15,880 nt of DNA, taken from NCBI GenBank assembly GCA_019689515.1, contig JADGHI010000030.1, forward strand, positions 1 through 15,880. The letters are read 5' to 3'. The number at the start of each line of letters is the position of its first letter. The stretch's first letter is position 1. Shown here in pieces: positions 6,981 to 13,760 of the stretch. A program made the translations under genes and the position numbers. Source of the stretch: Acetobacteraceae bacterium (GTDB lineage: Bacteria; Pseudomonadota; Alphaproteobacteria; Acetobacterales; Acetobacteraceae). The notes below the pieces were generated by a model. It made no database searches, was not told the DNA's origin, and worked only from the letters and a program-made list of their open reading frames with translations.

Positions 6981-7799
6981 ATGCCAACCCGACGCCGCCG
7001 CTCCTATCCGACCGACCTGACCGACGCGCAGTGAGCGGCGATCGCCGAACTTGTGCCCGAGGCGCGTCCTGGCGGCAGGCCGCGTGCCACGTCGTCGCGT
7101 GAACTGGTGAACGCGATCCTCTACGCGCTGCGGGGTGGGCAGGCGTGGCGCCTGCTGCCGCACGATTTCCCGCCGTGGCAGACCGTCTACTACGACCTGC
7201 GTCGCTGGCAGGCCGAAGGTGTTTGGGAGCGCATCCCTCATGCCGTGCTGATGGCCGACCGCGAGCGGGCGGGCCGCGAAGCCGGTCCCTCAGCGGCGAT
7301 CATCGACAGCCAGTCGGTAGCCAGTCGGTCAGGACCGGAGACCAAAAGGGGGCTCACGTGGCCACGACCCGGGCAAGAAGATCGCGGGCCGCAAGCGGCA
7401 CATCCTGACCGACACCGATGGCCGCCCGCTCGCCGTGCAGGTCCGTGCGGGCGACGGGCAGGACCGCGACGGCGCCAAACCGCTGCTGCGGGCCTCCCGC
7501 CACCTCTGGGCCTCCGTCGAGGCCGTGTTCGCCGATGGCGGCTATGCCGGAGGACTCGTCGCATGGGCGAAGGAGGAGACCCACCTCGCGCTGTCCGTCG
7601 TCAAGCGGCCCCGCGCCCTCCCGCGCTTCGAGCCGCTGCCCCGCCGCTGGGGCTTGGGGCAGCGCCCCAAGCCGAGCGGACATTCGGATGGCCGATCAAG
7701 AACCGCCGCCTCGTCCGCGACTTCGAGCAGCGCGTCGACGTCGCCGAAACCCTCATCCGCATCGCCGCTACCGCGACCATGCTCCAGCGCATCATCTGA
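6981..7799 (+). pseudogene. IS5-family transposase, broken by a stop, frameshifts and a palindrome
   Basis: Starts MPTRRRRSYPTDLTDAQ; TGA at 7032-7034 then stands where the family has Trp (TDAQW). The same frame continues AAIAELVPEARPGGRP and LVNAILYALRGGQAWRLLPHDFPPWQTVYYDLRRW, then IIDSQSV. An 11-base tandem duplication (AGCCAGTCGGT twice, about 7309-7330) and a second small indel near 7357 move the frame. The middle part GHDPGKKIAGRKRHILTDTDG to FADGGYAGGLVAWAKEETHL reads in frame 1. Palindrome H restores the first frame for ERTFGWPIKNRRLVRDFEQR to the end (TMLQRII). Catalytic Asp, Asp and Glu codons are all present but no single frame holds them. Confidence 0.8.
7651..7673. repeat. Palindrome H in IS5 no. 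2
   Basis: Ten-base arms GGCTTGGGGC/GCCCCAAGCC around AGC. It ends directly before GAG 7674-7676, the catalytic Glu codon of ERTFGW. Confidence 0.85.
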
Positions 7800-7826
7800 T
7801 CGCACCGCCCCTTCTCAAACACGCTT

Positions 7827-8125
7827 TAAGCCATGCGTCGCCGGCAACTGTGCGGAGCAAAAATGCAATTGTCGCAGAGGGATACTGCTCCTATCTCGCG
7901 CGGCGCAGCAAGGCGGTTCGCCGCGATGCTGTCTTGGACGTTTCCTCCCTAAACTCGGCGGTGCCTCCGGGCACCGCCTCTTTTTTGCCCGTTCGCGGCA
8001 CGGCGTGAGCTCGTCGCTGCTGCGCGTTCCCCGTTAGCGCCCACGCTGATCACGCGCCCCGCATCATCATGGGAACGATGACAACGGGGCGAAAACGGGC
8101 CGCCGTGGGGCCGCAGCCTCCGCGA
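7827..8125. other. Gene-free stretch with an intrinsic terminator
   Basis: 299 bp after the insertion stack. No protein gene is convincing on either strand. The part before the terminator (7829-7956) is less GC-rich and ends in a strong terminator, so it may hold a small RNA or be the 3' end of a transcript cut off by the insertions. I recognise no RNA family. The part 7987-8125 is the 3' side of the XRE gene and shows nothing else. Confidence 0.4.
7957..7986 (+). terminator. Rho-independent terminator
   Basis: Nine-base perfect stem GGCGGTGCC/GGCACCGCC with loop TCCG, followed by TC and six T. This is the only textbook intrinsic terminator seen in the window. Before the insertions it would have lain downstream of the peptide precursor genes. 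Confidence 0.85.
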
Positions 8126-8401
8126 TCATGCTGCAGAAGTCCCACTGGCTTTCCGCAGCCGCACGCCTTGCCCACCGCCGTTTTCGGCGATGAACTCGAC
8201 GCCGGCGCCGCGCAGGGCTGCGGCCAGCTTCCCGGTGGTGGTGGCGCGGGGGGCAGTGTTCTTAAGCTCGAAATCGGCAAGCGTTCGCAGTGGGACGCCA
8301 CTGATTTCCGCCAGCTTCTCGCGGGACCAGCCGAGTAGCGCGCGAGCGGCCCGGCACTGCGCCGCCGAAATCGCATCATTTGTGCGATTAGGACTGGACA
8401 T
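8126..8401 (-). CDS. XRE-family HTH transcriptional regulator
   Basis: 91 residues from ATG 8401, on the minus strand. Residues 13-60 (AAQCRAARALLGWSREKLAE, then ISGVPLRTLADFEL) are a Cro/CI-type helix-turn-helix, followed by GKLAAALRGAGVEFIAENGGG and VRLRK, a tail common in short alphaproteobacterial XRE proteins. The longer frame upstream of 8401 does not look coding and crosses the operator-like repeat, so I use the internal ATG. Two TCGCA-N7-TGCGA repeats lie at its start, one upstream of and next to the ATG and one within the first codons, which suggests autoregulation. A Tat-leader gene is divergent. It may be a prophage or plasmid-type repressor; the target is unknown. Confidence 0.85.
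   Translation of the reverse strand: MSSPNRTNDAISAAQCRAARALLGWSREKLAEISGVPLRTLADFELKNTAPRATTTGKLAAALRGAGVEFIAENGGGQGVRLRKASGTSAA
8371..8387. promoter_or_regulatory. Operator-like inverted repeat O1
   Basis: TCGCA-N7-TGCGA, with arms extended to AATCGCA/TGCGATT (8369-8389), inside the first codons of the XRE gene. It has the same arms and spacing as the second copy 32 bp away. Confidence 0.6.
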
Positions 8402-8402
8402 A

Positions 8403-8419
8403 TCGCACGTTTTATGCGA
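8403..8419. promoter_or_regulatory. Operator-like inverted repeat O2
   Basis: TCGCA-N7-TGCGA directly upstream of the XRE start codon, where it would overlap the ribosome binding or promoter region. The 32-bp spacing from O1 is about three helix turns, so two dimers could bind the same face. Confidence 0.6.
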
Positions 8420-8445
8420 AAAGAGGGGCGTGACGGAAGGGTAAC

Positions 8446-8482
8446 GGCCGAGCCGGAGGGGGTCGGAGCCTCCGGCCCGGCC
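8446..8482 (+). promoter_or_regulatory. Large hairpin in the leader of the Tat-type gene
   Basis: Arms GGCCG-A-GCCGGAGG and CCTCCGGC-C-CGGCC pair over 13 base pairs with one mismatch and a nine-base loop. It lies between the XRE operators and ATG 8515. There is no T run, so it is not a standard terminator; it may be an mRNA leader structure. Confidence 0.45.
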
Positions 8483-8514
8483 TAACCGCAACCCGAACAC
8501 GGAGCGTTCGGATC

Positions 8515-8835
8515 ATGGCTGCTTCCACTCCTACCACATCGCGCCGCTCTCTGCTCGGCGCGGGCGCATCCTCGTTGCTGCTGGTCGCGGCGACTGGGGC
8601 TGGCGCCGCCAAGGCGGCCGAGCTCGACGGCGAGTTGATCGCCGCATGCCGCGCCTTCGTCGCAGCGGTGGCCGATGAGCACCGCGGCGTTGATGTCGAG
8701 GACAAGGCGCTCGTCGCCGAGGCCTGAGACCGCATGGAGGAGCTGGCGGACACGATTTGCGCGACGCCGGCCCGCACGCCTGAGGGGCTGCGCGCAAAGG
8801 CACGCCTTCGCGCGCGTGCAGTCGCTGCTGCGTGA
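8515..8835 (+). pseudogene. Small Tat-leader hypothetical protein with a premature stop and a replaced 3' end
   Basis: Starts MAASTPTTSRRSLLGAGASS with a twin-Arg motif and a hydrophobic run ending in AGAAKAAELDG: a Tat-type signal. The mature part is ELIAACRAFVAAVADEHRG. TGA at 8725-8727 follows ALVAEA, but the same frame continues DRMEELADTICATPARTPEG and LRAKARL, so the stop most likely replaced a Trp codon (TGG). From about 8800 the frame loses sense and the coding signal moves to another frame that is phage-like, so the 3' end seems to have been replaced at a junction. The function is unknown; I recall similar short Tat proteins in Roseomonas-like genomes but cannot check. Confidence 0.55.
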
Positions 8836-10874
8836 CGGCATCCGCGTGCGCCACATCACCGAACAGGCGGCCGAGGCGCACAACCGCGACCTGCAGGAGC
8901 GGGTGACCGGATTCGCCATCGCGCGCGACGCGGTGGAGGCGCTGCGCGGCGGTGCCTCGGAGGAGGAGGTCCTCCGCCGGTTCGATGCCGAGATGCAGGG
9001 GGCAGCGCGGCAGGGCCGGCCCGTGAACCCGACGCTGCGGACGCGCGTGCAGGCGATCGTGCGCGACGAAGCCGCCTATGTCTGCGCCGCCCGGGCGGAG
9101 CACCGCACCGAGGTGCCCGCGCAGTACGACGACTGGCGGACGCGCGTGCACGGCGGCGTGGCAGGCCCGCCGGCCGAGGCCGCCGCGCTGGCGCAGGCGG
9201 CGCACACCGCCAGGGAGGAGCGGCTCGCGGCGCAGATCGAGGCGGAGCAGGAGGTCTTCGCCGAGTGGCGCGGTGCGGCAAGGCCTGCCGAACATCCAGC
9301 GCCGCCGCGGCGAGATCCTCCGGCGCCGGATGGACGGCACCGCGACCGCGCAGGACGTGCGCCTCGATCGGCTCCTCGGCGAGCTCGAGCAGCACCGGAG
9401 GCAGGCGCTCGCGCAGGATCCGCTCGCCACCGCCGCGGCGGTCCATGCTCGGCAGGGCCGCCTAGGCTTCACCGAGCTGGCGCCGATCGACCCTGAGGCC
9501 GGGGTCAACGGCCTGATCGAGACACTGCGCGTCCGCCAGTCGCAGGCGGCGATCCTTGGGCGGCTGGAGGGCATTGCTGATATGCCCCTGTTCACCCGCA
9601 CGGAGAGCGAGGCGATCGCGCAACGCATCGAGCGTGGGAGCCCGGAGGAGCAGGCGCAGTTCCTGCGCGCGCTGGCGGCGGGGCTTGGCGCCGACAGGAT
9701 GAAGCGCACGCTGGCGAGCCTCATGCCCCGCGGCAATGGCCGGGAGGCGCGCGACACCTCACCGCGCTTCCCGGCCTTCATAGTGGCCGGCGCCGTCGCG
9801 GAGCGCGGTCAGGAGCGGCTTGCCGGCGAAATCCTGCGCGGCACGTACCCGCTGCAATACGTGTCGCCGCCCGCGCTCGTCGGGCACGACTTCGAGGCCG
9901 CGGCGCGCAGCCACCTGGGCGGCGCATTCGCCCATGTCCCGCAAACCGAGGCGATGATCGTTGCGGCCGTGCGCGCGGTCTATGCGGAGCGGGTCGGCAG
10001 CGGTTTCGACCCGGCCGACGAGAGCCGGAGCCGCACGCGCGAGCCGACGATCCACGAGCGGAGCATGAAAACCGCCCTCGTGAGCCGGATCGTGAACAAG
10101 GTGGCGCCCACGGTGGAATTCCGCGGCCGGCGGCTGCCGGCGCCGCGCGGCTTGAGCCAGCAGGACTCCGACGCCGAGATGGCCCGCATGCCGCCGGAGG
10201 CGCTCCTCGGCGCGCGAGCAACGGACGGGCGCGCCGTCACGCCGGACATGGTACGCCGCTACGGCAACCTCGTCGCGGTCGGCGAGGACCGGTACCACAT
10301 TATCGTCAACGGCGCTTTCTACGTCACGGATGAGACTGGCACGTGGCCGTTCGTGCTCGACATGCGCCGGCCCTGGCCGGAGACGCCGCTCGCCGCGGTG
10401 GACATGCCGACGGAGCGGCACACGCGGGCCTTCGCCTTCTTCGTCTCGCAGGGCCGGACGGTAGCGCAGACGGTGGGACTGGTCGCAAACCTGCACCACG
10501 AGAGCCACGTCCGGCACGACGCGCCGGCCGGCGACGGCGGCGCCTCGGTCGGCATGCTGCAGTGGCATGGGCCGCGCCGAGCGGAGTTCCGCCGCGTCAT
10601 GGGCAAGCCCGTCGAGCAGGCGAGCTTCGACGACCAGCTCCGGTTCATCCAGTACGAGCTGACCGAAAGGGCGGAGCGGGCGGCGGGCGAGGCGCCACGC
10701 GCCGCGCGGACGGCGGCGGAGGCCGGCACCATCGCGTCGCGGCGCTACGTGCGGCCGCGCGACGTGGAGGGCGAGGCGCGCAGCCGCGGGCGGACGGCGG
10801 CGGCGTATGCGGCCCGGCTTGGCCGGCGCTTCCAGGGGCCGACCGGCGCGGTGCCACGGATCGAGAGCTTCTGA
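8801..10874 (+). pseudogene. Phage internal virion protein with C-terminal tail-lysozyme domain, 5' truncated and frameshifted
   Basis: The first part (frame 2) reads HAFARVQSLLRDG, ITEQAAEAHNRDLQERV and a long charged helical region to about 9270. A one-base slip then moves to the frame reading RQGLPNIQRRRGEILRRRMD and on to the stop at 10874. The C-terminal region encoded at about 10420-10740 resembles the phage tail lysozyme domain: AFAFFVSQGRTVAQTVGLVA, NLHHES with the likely catalytic Glu at 10500-10502, then GDGGASVGMLQWHGPRRAEF. The long coiled N-terminal region plus a lysozyme domain recalls T7 gp16-like ejection proteins, which help DNA cross the cell wall; that assignment is inferred from architecture. 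No start codon can be assigned, since the 5' end runs into the broken Tat-leader gene. A tape-measure or tail-fibre hydrolase is the alternative. Confidence 0.6.
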
Positions 10875-11712
10875 GCGATGGGCGAGACGGCGGCGATCAT
10901 CACGGCGATGATCGTCTCTGCGGCGGCGAACGCGGGGACGGCGATCTACGCCGGCGAGCAGCGGCGGGCAAGGCGCAGGCGCAGCAGTACGAGGAGGCGC
11001 GCCGGGCGGCGGCGCTCGCGGCGGACCAGCAGGAGGCGCAGACGCGGCGGTGGCTGAACGCCGTCCTCTCCGCGCAGAACGCCTTGTGCGCGGCGCGCGG
11101 TCTCGATCTTGGGTCGCCCACGGGGCAGTTGTTGCGCGAGGAAGCCGTCGCGGACGCCGCCGCGGACATTGAGACGCTACGGCTGGAGGCCGGCCGCATG
11201 GACCGGCGCTAGAGCGGTTTTTGATCAGTCTGCGTCATATCCGGCGGCGGCGAAGTGGTTGGCGCACTCGTCAGGCGTGAAGGTGTCGACGATGCGTCCG
11301 ATGGTGTTCCAGAGGCCCTCGACGGTGCGCGCGGCGGCCTTGCGCGGCATGGCTTTCAGCTTGGCGAAGGCGTTCTCGATTGGATTGAACCCGGGGCTGT
11401 AGGGCGGGAGGTAGAGCAGGCTCGCGCCCGCGGCCTCGATCGCGGCGCGAACGCCAGCGCCCTTGTGGCTGCCGAGGTTGTCCATGACGACGATGTCGCC
11501 GGGCCGGAGTTCGGGAACGAGCGCCTGATCGATGTAGGCCTGGAAGGCCACGCCGTTGATCGGCCCGTCGAGCACCATCGGCGCGACCATGCCGGAGTTG
11601 CGCAGCGCGGCGACGAAGGCGGTCGTCTTCCAGTGCCCGTGCGGGATGGGCGAGCGCAAGCGCTCGCCACGAAGTGCCCGGCCATGAGTGCGGGTCATCT
11701 TCGTCGAGGCCC

Positions 11713-11733
11713 GTTCAAGGCAGCGCCTTGAAC
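11713..11733. repeat. Palindrome J in IS630
   Basis: Nine-base arms GTTCAAGGC/GCCTTGAAC around AGC. In the minus-strand gene it begins one base after the codon of the first catalytic Asp (VFID). Confidence 0.85.
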
Positions 11734-11823
11734 CGTCGATAAACACCAGGCGGTCGGGATCGAGGTCGGGCTGGCCCTCGAACCACGCCCAGCGCCGCCT
11801 CAGGATGTCGGGACGAGCTTCGC

Positions 11824-11844
11824 GTCCGAAGCAGTGCTTCGGAC
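11824..11844. repeat. Palindrome I in IS630
   Basis: Ten-base arms GTCCGAAGCA/TGCTTCGGAC around a G. It lies after the AAEQ codons, about 25 bp past the frameshift site. It differs from the other copies at both arm positions together (AAGC/GCTT). Confidence 0.85.
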
Positions 11845-11867
11845 CCTGCTCGGCCGCGTGTGCCGTC

Positions 11868-11874
11868 TTTTTTT
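11868..11874 (-). promoter_or_regulatory. Probable -1 frameshift site (A7) in the IS630 transposase
   Basis: Seven A on the minus strand, read CGC AAA AAA AGA in the first frame; slipping back one base gives KKKTAHAAEQ and the DDE frame. A-run slippage is known in this family. Confidence 0.6.
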
Positions 11875-12460
11875 GCGCGTGATCCGGTGCCGGTCGAAGA
11901 ACCGCCAGACCGCCGCGATGCTCGCCGGCACCCCGGCTCTGGCCAGTTCCGCCCGGATCTCGGCCAGCGTGACGTCGGGCTTCTGCTCGATGAGGTCGAG
12001 GATCAACGACGCATGGGCCTCGATGCGCGCCGAGCGGCGATCGCCACCGAGCGGGCCGGGCGCGACCGTTCCCACCTCTCGTGATCGGGCGCACCAGCGG
12101 ATTGCGCTCGACGCGCTGACCCCGAACCGCATCGCTGCGGCACGACAGGACGCTCCTGCCGCGACCGCCGACACCACCCTCTCGCGAAGATCCACCGACA
12201 GCGCCTTGGACATGCATGCCGGCCTCCTCGCCGACAGGCAGCTTGAATCAGATCAGCCCCGCGTCGGGGAAGCCCCTTCCGATTCAATCAGTTCAAAAAC
12301 CGCTCTAGGACTTGGCCGGCGACGTGGCCGCGGCACGCGGCGAGGCGGCTCTCGTCTCCGCCATCGGCAGCGCCGTCGCCAGCATAGCCCAGGCGGGGCG
12401 TCACGGGCTGGCGGATCAGCCGCGCGACCAGCGGCGCCGGCATCCTGGGGCGCGCCTGAC

Positions 12461-12661
12461 GTGACACCCTACGCCCTGATCGCCGCGCTCGCGCTGACCT
12501 TCGCCGTCCACGGCCTCCTGTTCGCGCTCTGGCCGCGGGTCGGGCTGCTGGCGTTGCGCCGGATCATCGAGGGCGGGGAGGACGTGATGCGCCGGCGTGG
12601 GCGCTGGCAGGCGGCGGGCGGCTTGGCCGTGCTGCTGCTGGTCGCATGGACCGCGTCATGA
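12461..12661 (+). CDS. Small two-helix membrane protein
   Basis: 66 residues from GTG 12461, which overlaps the stop of the preceding phage gene (GTGA), suggesting translational coupling. Helix 1 is about residues 4-25 (YALIAALALTFAVHGLLFAL), then a basic/acidic loop RRIIEGGEDVMRRRGRW, then helix 2 (AAGGLAVLLLVAWTA) at the C terminus. Size, two helices and position after phage structural genes would fit a holin or other lysis protein, but no family signature is recognised and an unrelated small membrane protein is equally possible. This is one of the few genes in the phage segment without a lesion. Confidence 0.6.
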   Translation: MTPYALIAALALTFAVHGLLFALWPRVGLLALRRIIEGGEDVMRRRGRWQAAGGLAVLLLVAWTAS

Positions 12662-13109
12662 CGCCGCAAGTACTCACCGAGCGCAGCGCCCTGCGGGCAC
12701 CGGTTGCGCGCACCCTGCCCCCGGGCGCCGTGCGGGCCAACCGCGCCGCGTCGTCGCCGTGGAACGATGGCGCACGACGCGGTGCGGCCCCGTCCACGAG
12801 GTGTGTGTCCGTCGCGCCACACGCCGAAAACAACTTCACGCGGCGCTCCGACGTGCAAGAGACACTGCGTGGCAGATGGAAGTACGCCGAGGAACGCCAG
12901 TCCGCGGAGAGTTGTACAGTACCGTGGAAGATCACCCGGAAACCAGCCTTCTACCTGGCTTTGCGGCGTGACGACCGCGCCCCTTCCGAGAGAGCGCTCG
13001 CCCATGCGCACCACGTGAAAGTTCTTGTTGTCTGCGGCGGCTCGTATCTGAAGAAGAGAGGTCCAGCGGCGTTTGCGCGCCACCATGTCGGCGAACGACG
13101 AGGGCCACG
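12662..13109. other. Gene-free stretch between phage late and early segments
   Basis: 448 bp. Frames on both strands are open in places but none reads like protein, and GC is lower in 12820-13060 than around it. I see no tRNA, attachment-site repeat, terminator or convincing promoter. Its position between late-type and early-type genes on the same strand suggests either a control region of the early operon or a recombination joint. Confidence 0.45.
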
Positions 13110-13418
13110 ATGACCACACGCAGGGGCAAGGCGGGCGCCACACTGGCGACGGCACCCAACGGCGGAGCACCGGGGTTCAGTCCCTATCTCACCGAGCAGC
13201 AGTTCAGCGAGCGCTACCACGTGAGCCCGCGGACGGCGCAGCGGTGGCGCTCAACCGGCGATGGACCGCCATTCGTGCGCCTGGGGCCGCGGCGCGTGCT
13301 CTACAGGTTGAGCGACTGCGAGGCCTGGGCCGCCTCGCGCACCTTCGCACATCGCGCGGAGGAGCTCGCGCGACCCGGCGCGTCACAGGGGCAAGGCCAA
13401 GGAGTGACGGCGGGCTGA
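13110..13418 (+). CDS. AlpA/excisionase-type HTH DNA-binding protein
   Basis: 102 residues from ATG 13110, with GAGGG five bases upstream. Residues 24-75 are a MerR-like helix-turn-helix of the excisionase/AlpA kind: SPYLTEQQFSERYHVSPRTA (recognition helix), QRWRSTGDGPPFVRLGPRRV, then YRLSDCEAWAASR. Proteins of this type act as recombination directionality factors or activators of phage or satellite early genes. It is the first gene of a same-strand run with a RepA-like ATPase and a probable small terminase. The tail is Gly/Gln-rich and not conserved-looking. No integrase is in the window. Confidence 0.8.
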   Translation: MTTRRGKAGATLATAPNGGAPGFSPYLTEQQFSERYHVSPRTAQRWRSTGDGPPFVRLGPRRVLYRLSDCEAWAASRTFAHRAEELARPGASQGQGQGVTAG

Positions 13419-13423
13419 CGTAG

Positions 13424-13549
13424 ATGCGGCCCGTCCAGTGGGCGCCGGCGGGCCGCGGGATCGTCAGGGAAAAAGCACTGCGGGCGCATGTGTACCAGCC
13501 CGCCCGCGGCCGCTGCAAGCCGGCAACGAAGGGGGCTCGTGGACACTAA
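13424..13549 (+). CDS. Possible 41-residue protein
   Basis: ATG 13424 begins five bases after the HTH gene's stop and reads MRPVQWAPAGRGIVREKALR, then a basic tail, ending TAA at 13547-13549, 11 bases into the next gene. Tight spacing and overlap are typical of phage operons. Nothing about the sequence points to a function, and it could be chance. Confidence 0.3.
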   Translation: MRPVQWAPAGRGIVREKALRAHVYQPARGRCKPATKGARGH

Positions 13550-13760
13550 GCGGAAGGACAGGGGAACTGGGCGGCGCTTGGCGAGGCTGCGCCGCACCCG
13601 CAAAGAACACCTCGCCGGGCTGCTCGCACTCTTCGCCGATGCGGACGTGCCGCACGAGGTGAAGGAGACGTTTGCCTGGGAAGAAGTTGCAGCGCTCGGA
13701 GACCACCAGCGCCGCATCGGCGCCTTGAACTCCTTCCCGATGACAGGGGGGCGTGCATGA
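13539..13760 (+). CDS. Small basic phage hypothetical protein
   Basis: 73 residues from GTG 13539, preceded by AAGGGGG with three bases spacing; an in-frame ATG at 13488 is possible but the extra residues look non-coding. The protein reads VDTKRKDRGTGRRLARLRRT, then RKEHLAGLLALFADADVPHE, VKETFAWEEVAALGDHQRRI and GALNSF. It is strongly basic at the N terminus and helical after it. Its stop overlaps the start of the ATPase gene by eight bases, so the two are probably co-translated. I do not recognise the family. Confidence 0.55.
   Translation: MDTKRKDRGTGRRLARLRRTRKEHLAGLLALFADADVPHEVKETFAWEEVAALGDHQRRIGALNSFPMTGGRA

Larger units (their letters stand above)
6905..7826 (+). mobile_element. IS5-family element no. 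2
   Basis: 922 bp. An 18-base inverted repeat AGCGTGTTTGAGAAGGGG is identical at both ends (6906-6923 and complement of 7808-7825). TA lies outside each end (6903-6904 and 7827-7828). It is inserted next to IS5 no. 1 using the same TA. Confidence 0.85.
11225..12213 (-). pseudogene. IS630-family transposase in two frames, with two palindromes inserted in frame
   Basis: The first frame starts at 12213: MSKALSVDLRERVVSAVAAG, then SCRAAAMRFGVSASSAIRW, a helix-turn-helix, through VWRFFDRHRITRKKR. A -1 shift at seven A bases leads into KKTAHAAEQ and the DDE part. That part has RLVFID (first Asp), GDIVVMDNLGSHKGAG (second Asp) and PPYSPGFNPIENAFAKLK (Glu), ending FAAAGYDAD. The family's usual sequence after FID is a Glu-Thr pair; here it is replaced by palindrome J, read as GSRRCLERA. 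Palindrome I is read as GPKHCFG after AAEQ. Both keep the frame open. A Glu is lost beside the first catalytic Asp, so activity is doubtful. The -1 shift itself is a normal feature of many IS630 elements. Confidence 0.75.
11212..12305 (-). mobile_element. IS630-family element inserted in a phage gene
   Basis: 1094 bp. Ends are GAGCGGTTTTTGATCAG (left) and, read inward from the right, GAGCGGTTTTTGAACTGAT, identical for the first 14 bases. TA lies on both sides (11210-11211 and 12306-12307), the duplication expected for IS630. It carries one transposase gene in two overlapping frames and two palindromes. Confidence 0.85.
10878..12464 (+). pseudogene. Small internal virion protein (T7 gp14-like layout), frameshifted and interrupted by IS630
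   Basis: ATG 10878 lies three bases after the preceding stop. MGETAAIITAMIVSAAANAG is a hydrophobic start, followed by a slip near 10960. The frame then reads KAQAQQYEEARRAAALAADQ, LNAVLSAQNALCAARGLDLG, SPTGQLLREEAVADAAADIE and EAGRMDRR, a coiled-coil layout with a GSP motif like small podophage internal core proteins. TAG at 11210-11212 coincides with the IS630 insertion. Beyond the element the same frame continues DLAGDVAAARGEAALVSAIG and SAVASIAQAG, to a stop at 12462-12464. Removing the IS630 copy still leaves TAG, so the stop probably existed before the insertion. The stop overlaps the GTG of the next gene. Confidence 0.55.

Noticed and set aside
8126..8500. XRE gene starting at 8500
   Set aside because: The extra 33 residues look non-coding and cross an operator-like repeat and a hairpin; ATG 8401 begins the recognisable protein.
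12366..12378. Eleventh palindrome in the phage gene (CGGCAGCGCCG)
   Set aside because: Only 11 bp of symmetry, expected by chance in GC-rich coding DNA, and no extended arms.
13022..13050. Promoter before the AlpA-like gene (TTCTTG, 17 bases, TATCTG)
   Set aside because: The -35 match is too poor to support.
12646..13113. Open frame of 155 codons on the plus strand
   Set aside because: Composition is not protein-like, GC bias at third positions is absent, and it overlaps both neighbouring genes.
12469..13170. Open frame of 233 codons on the minus strand
   Set aside because: It overlaps the two-helix membrane gene and reads as Arg/Pro/Gly-rich nonsense with no domain.
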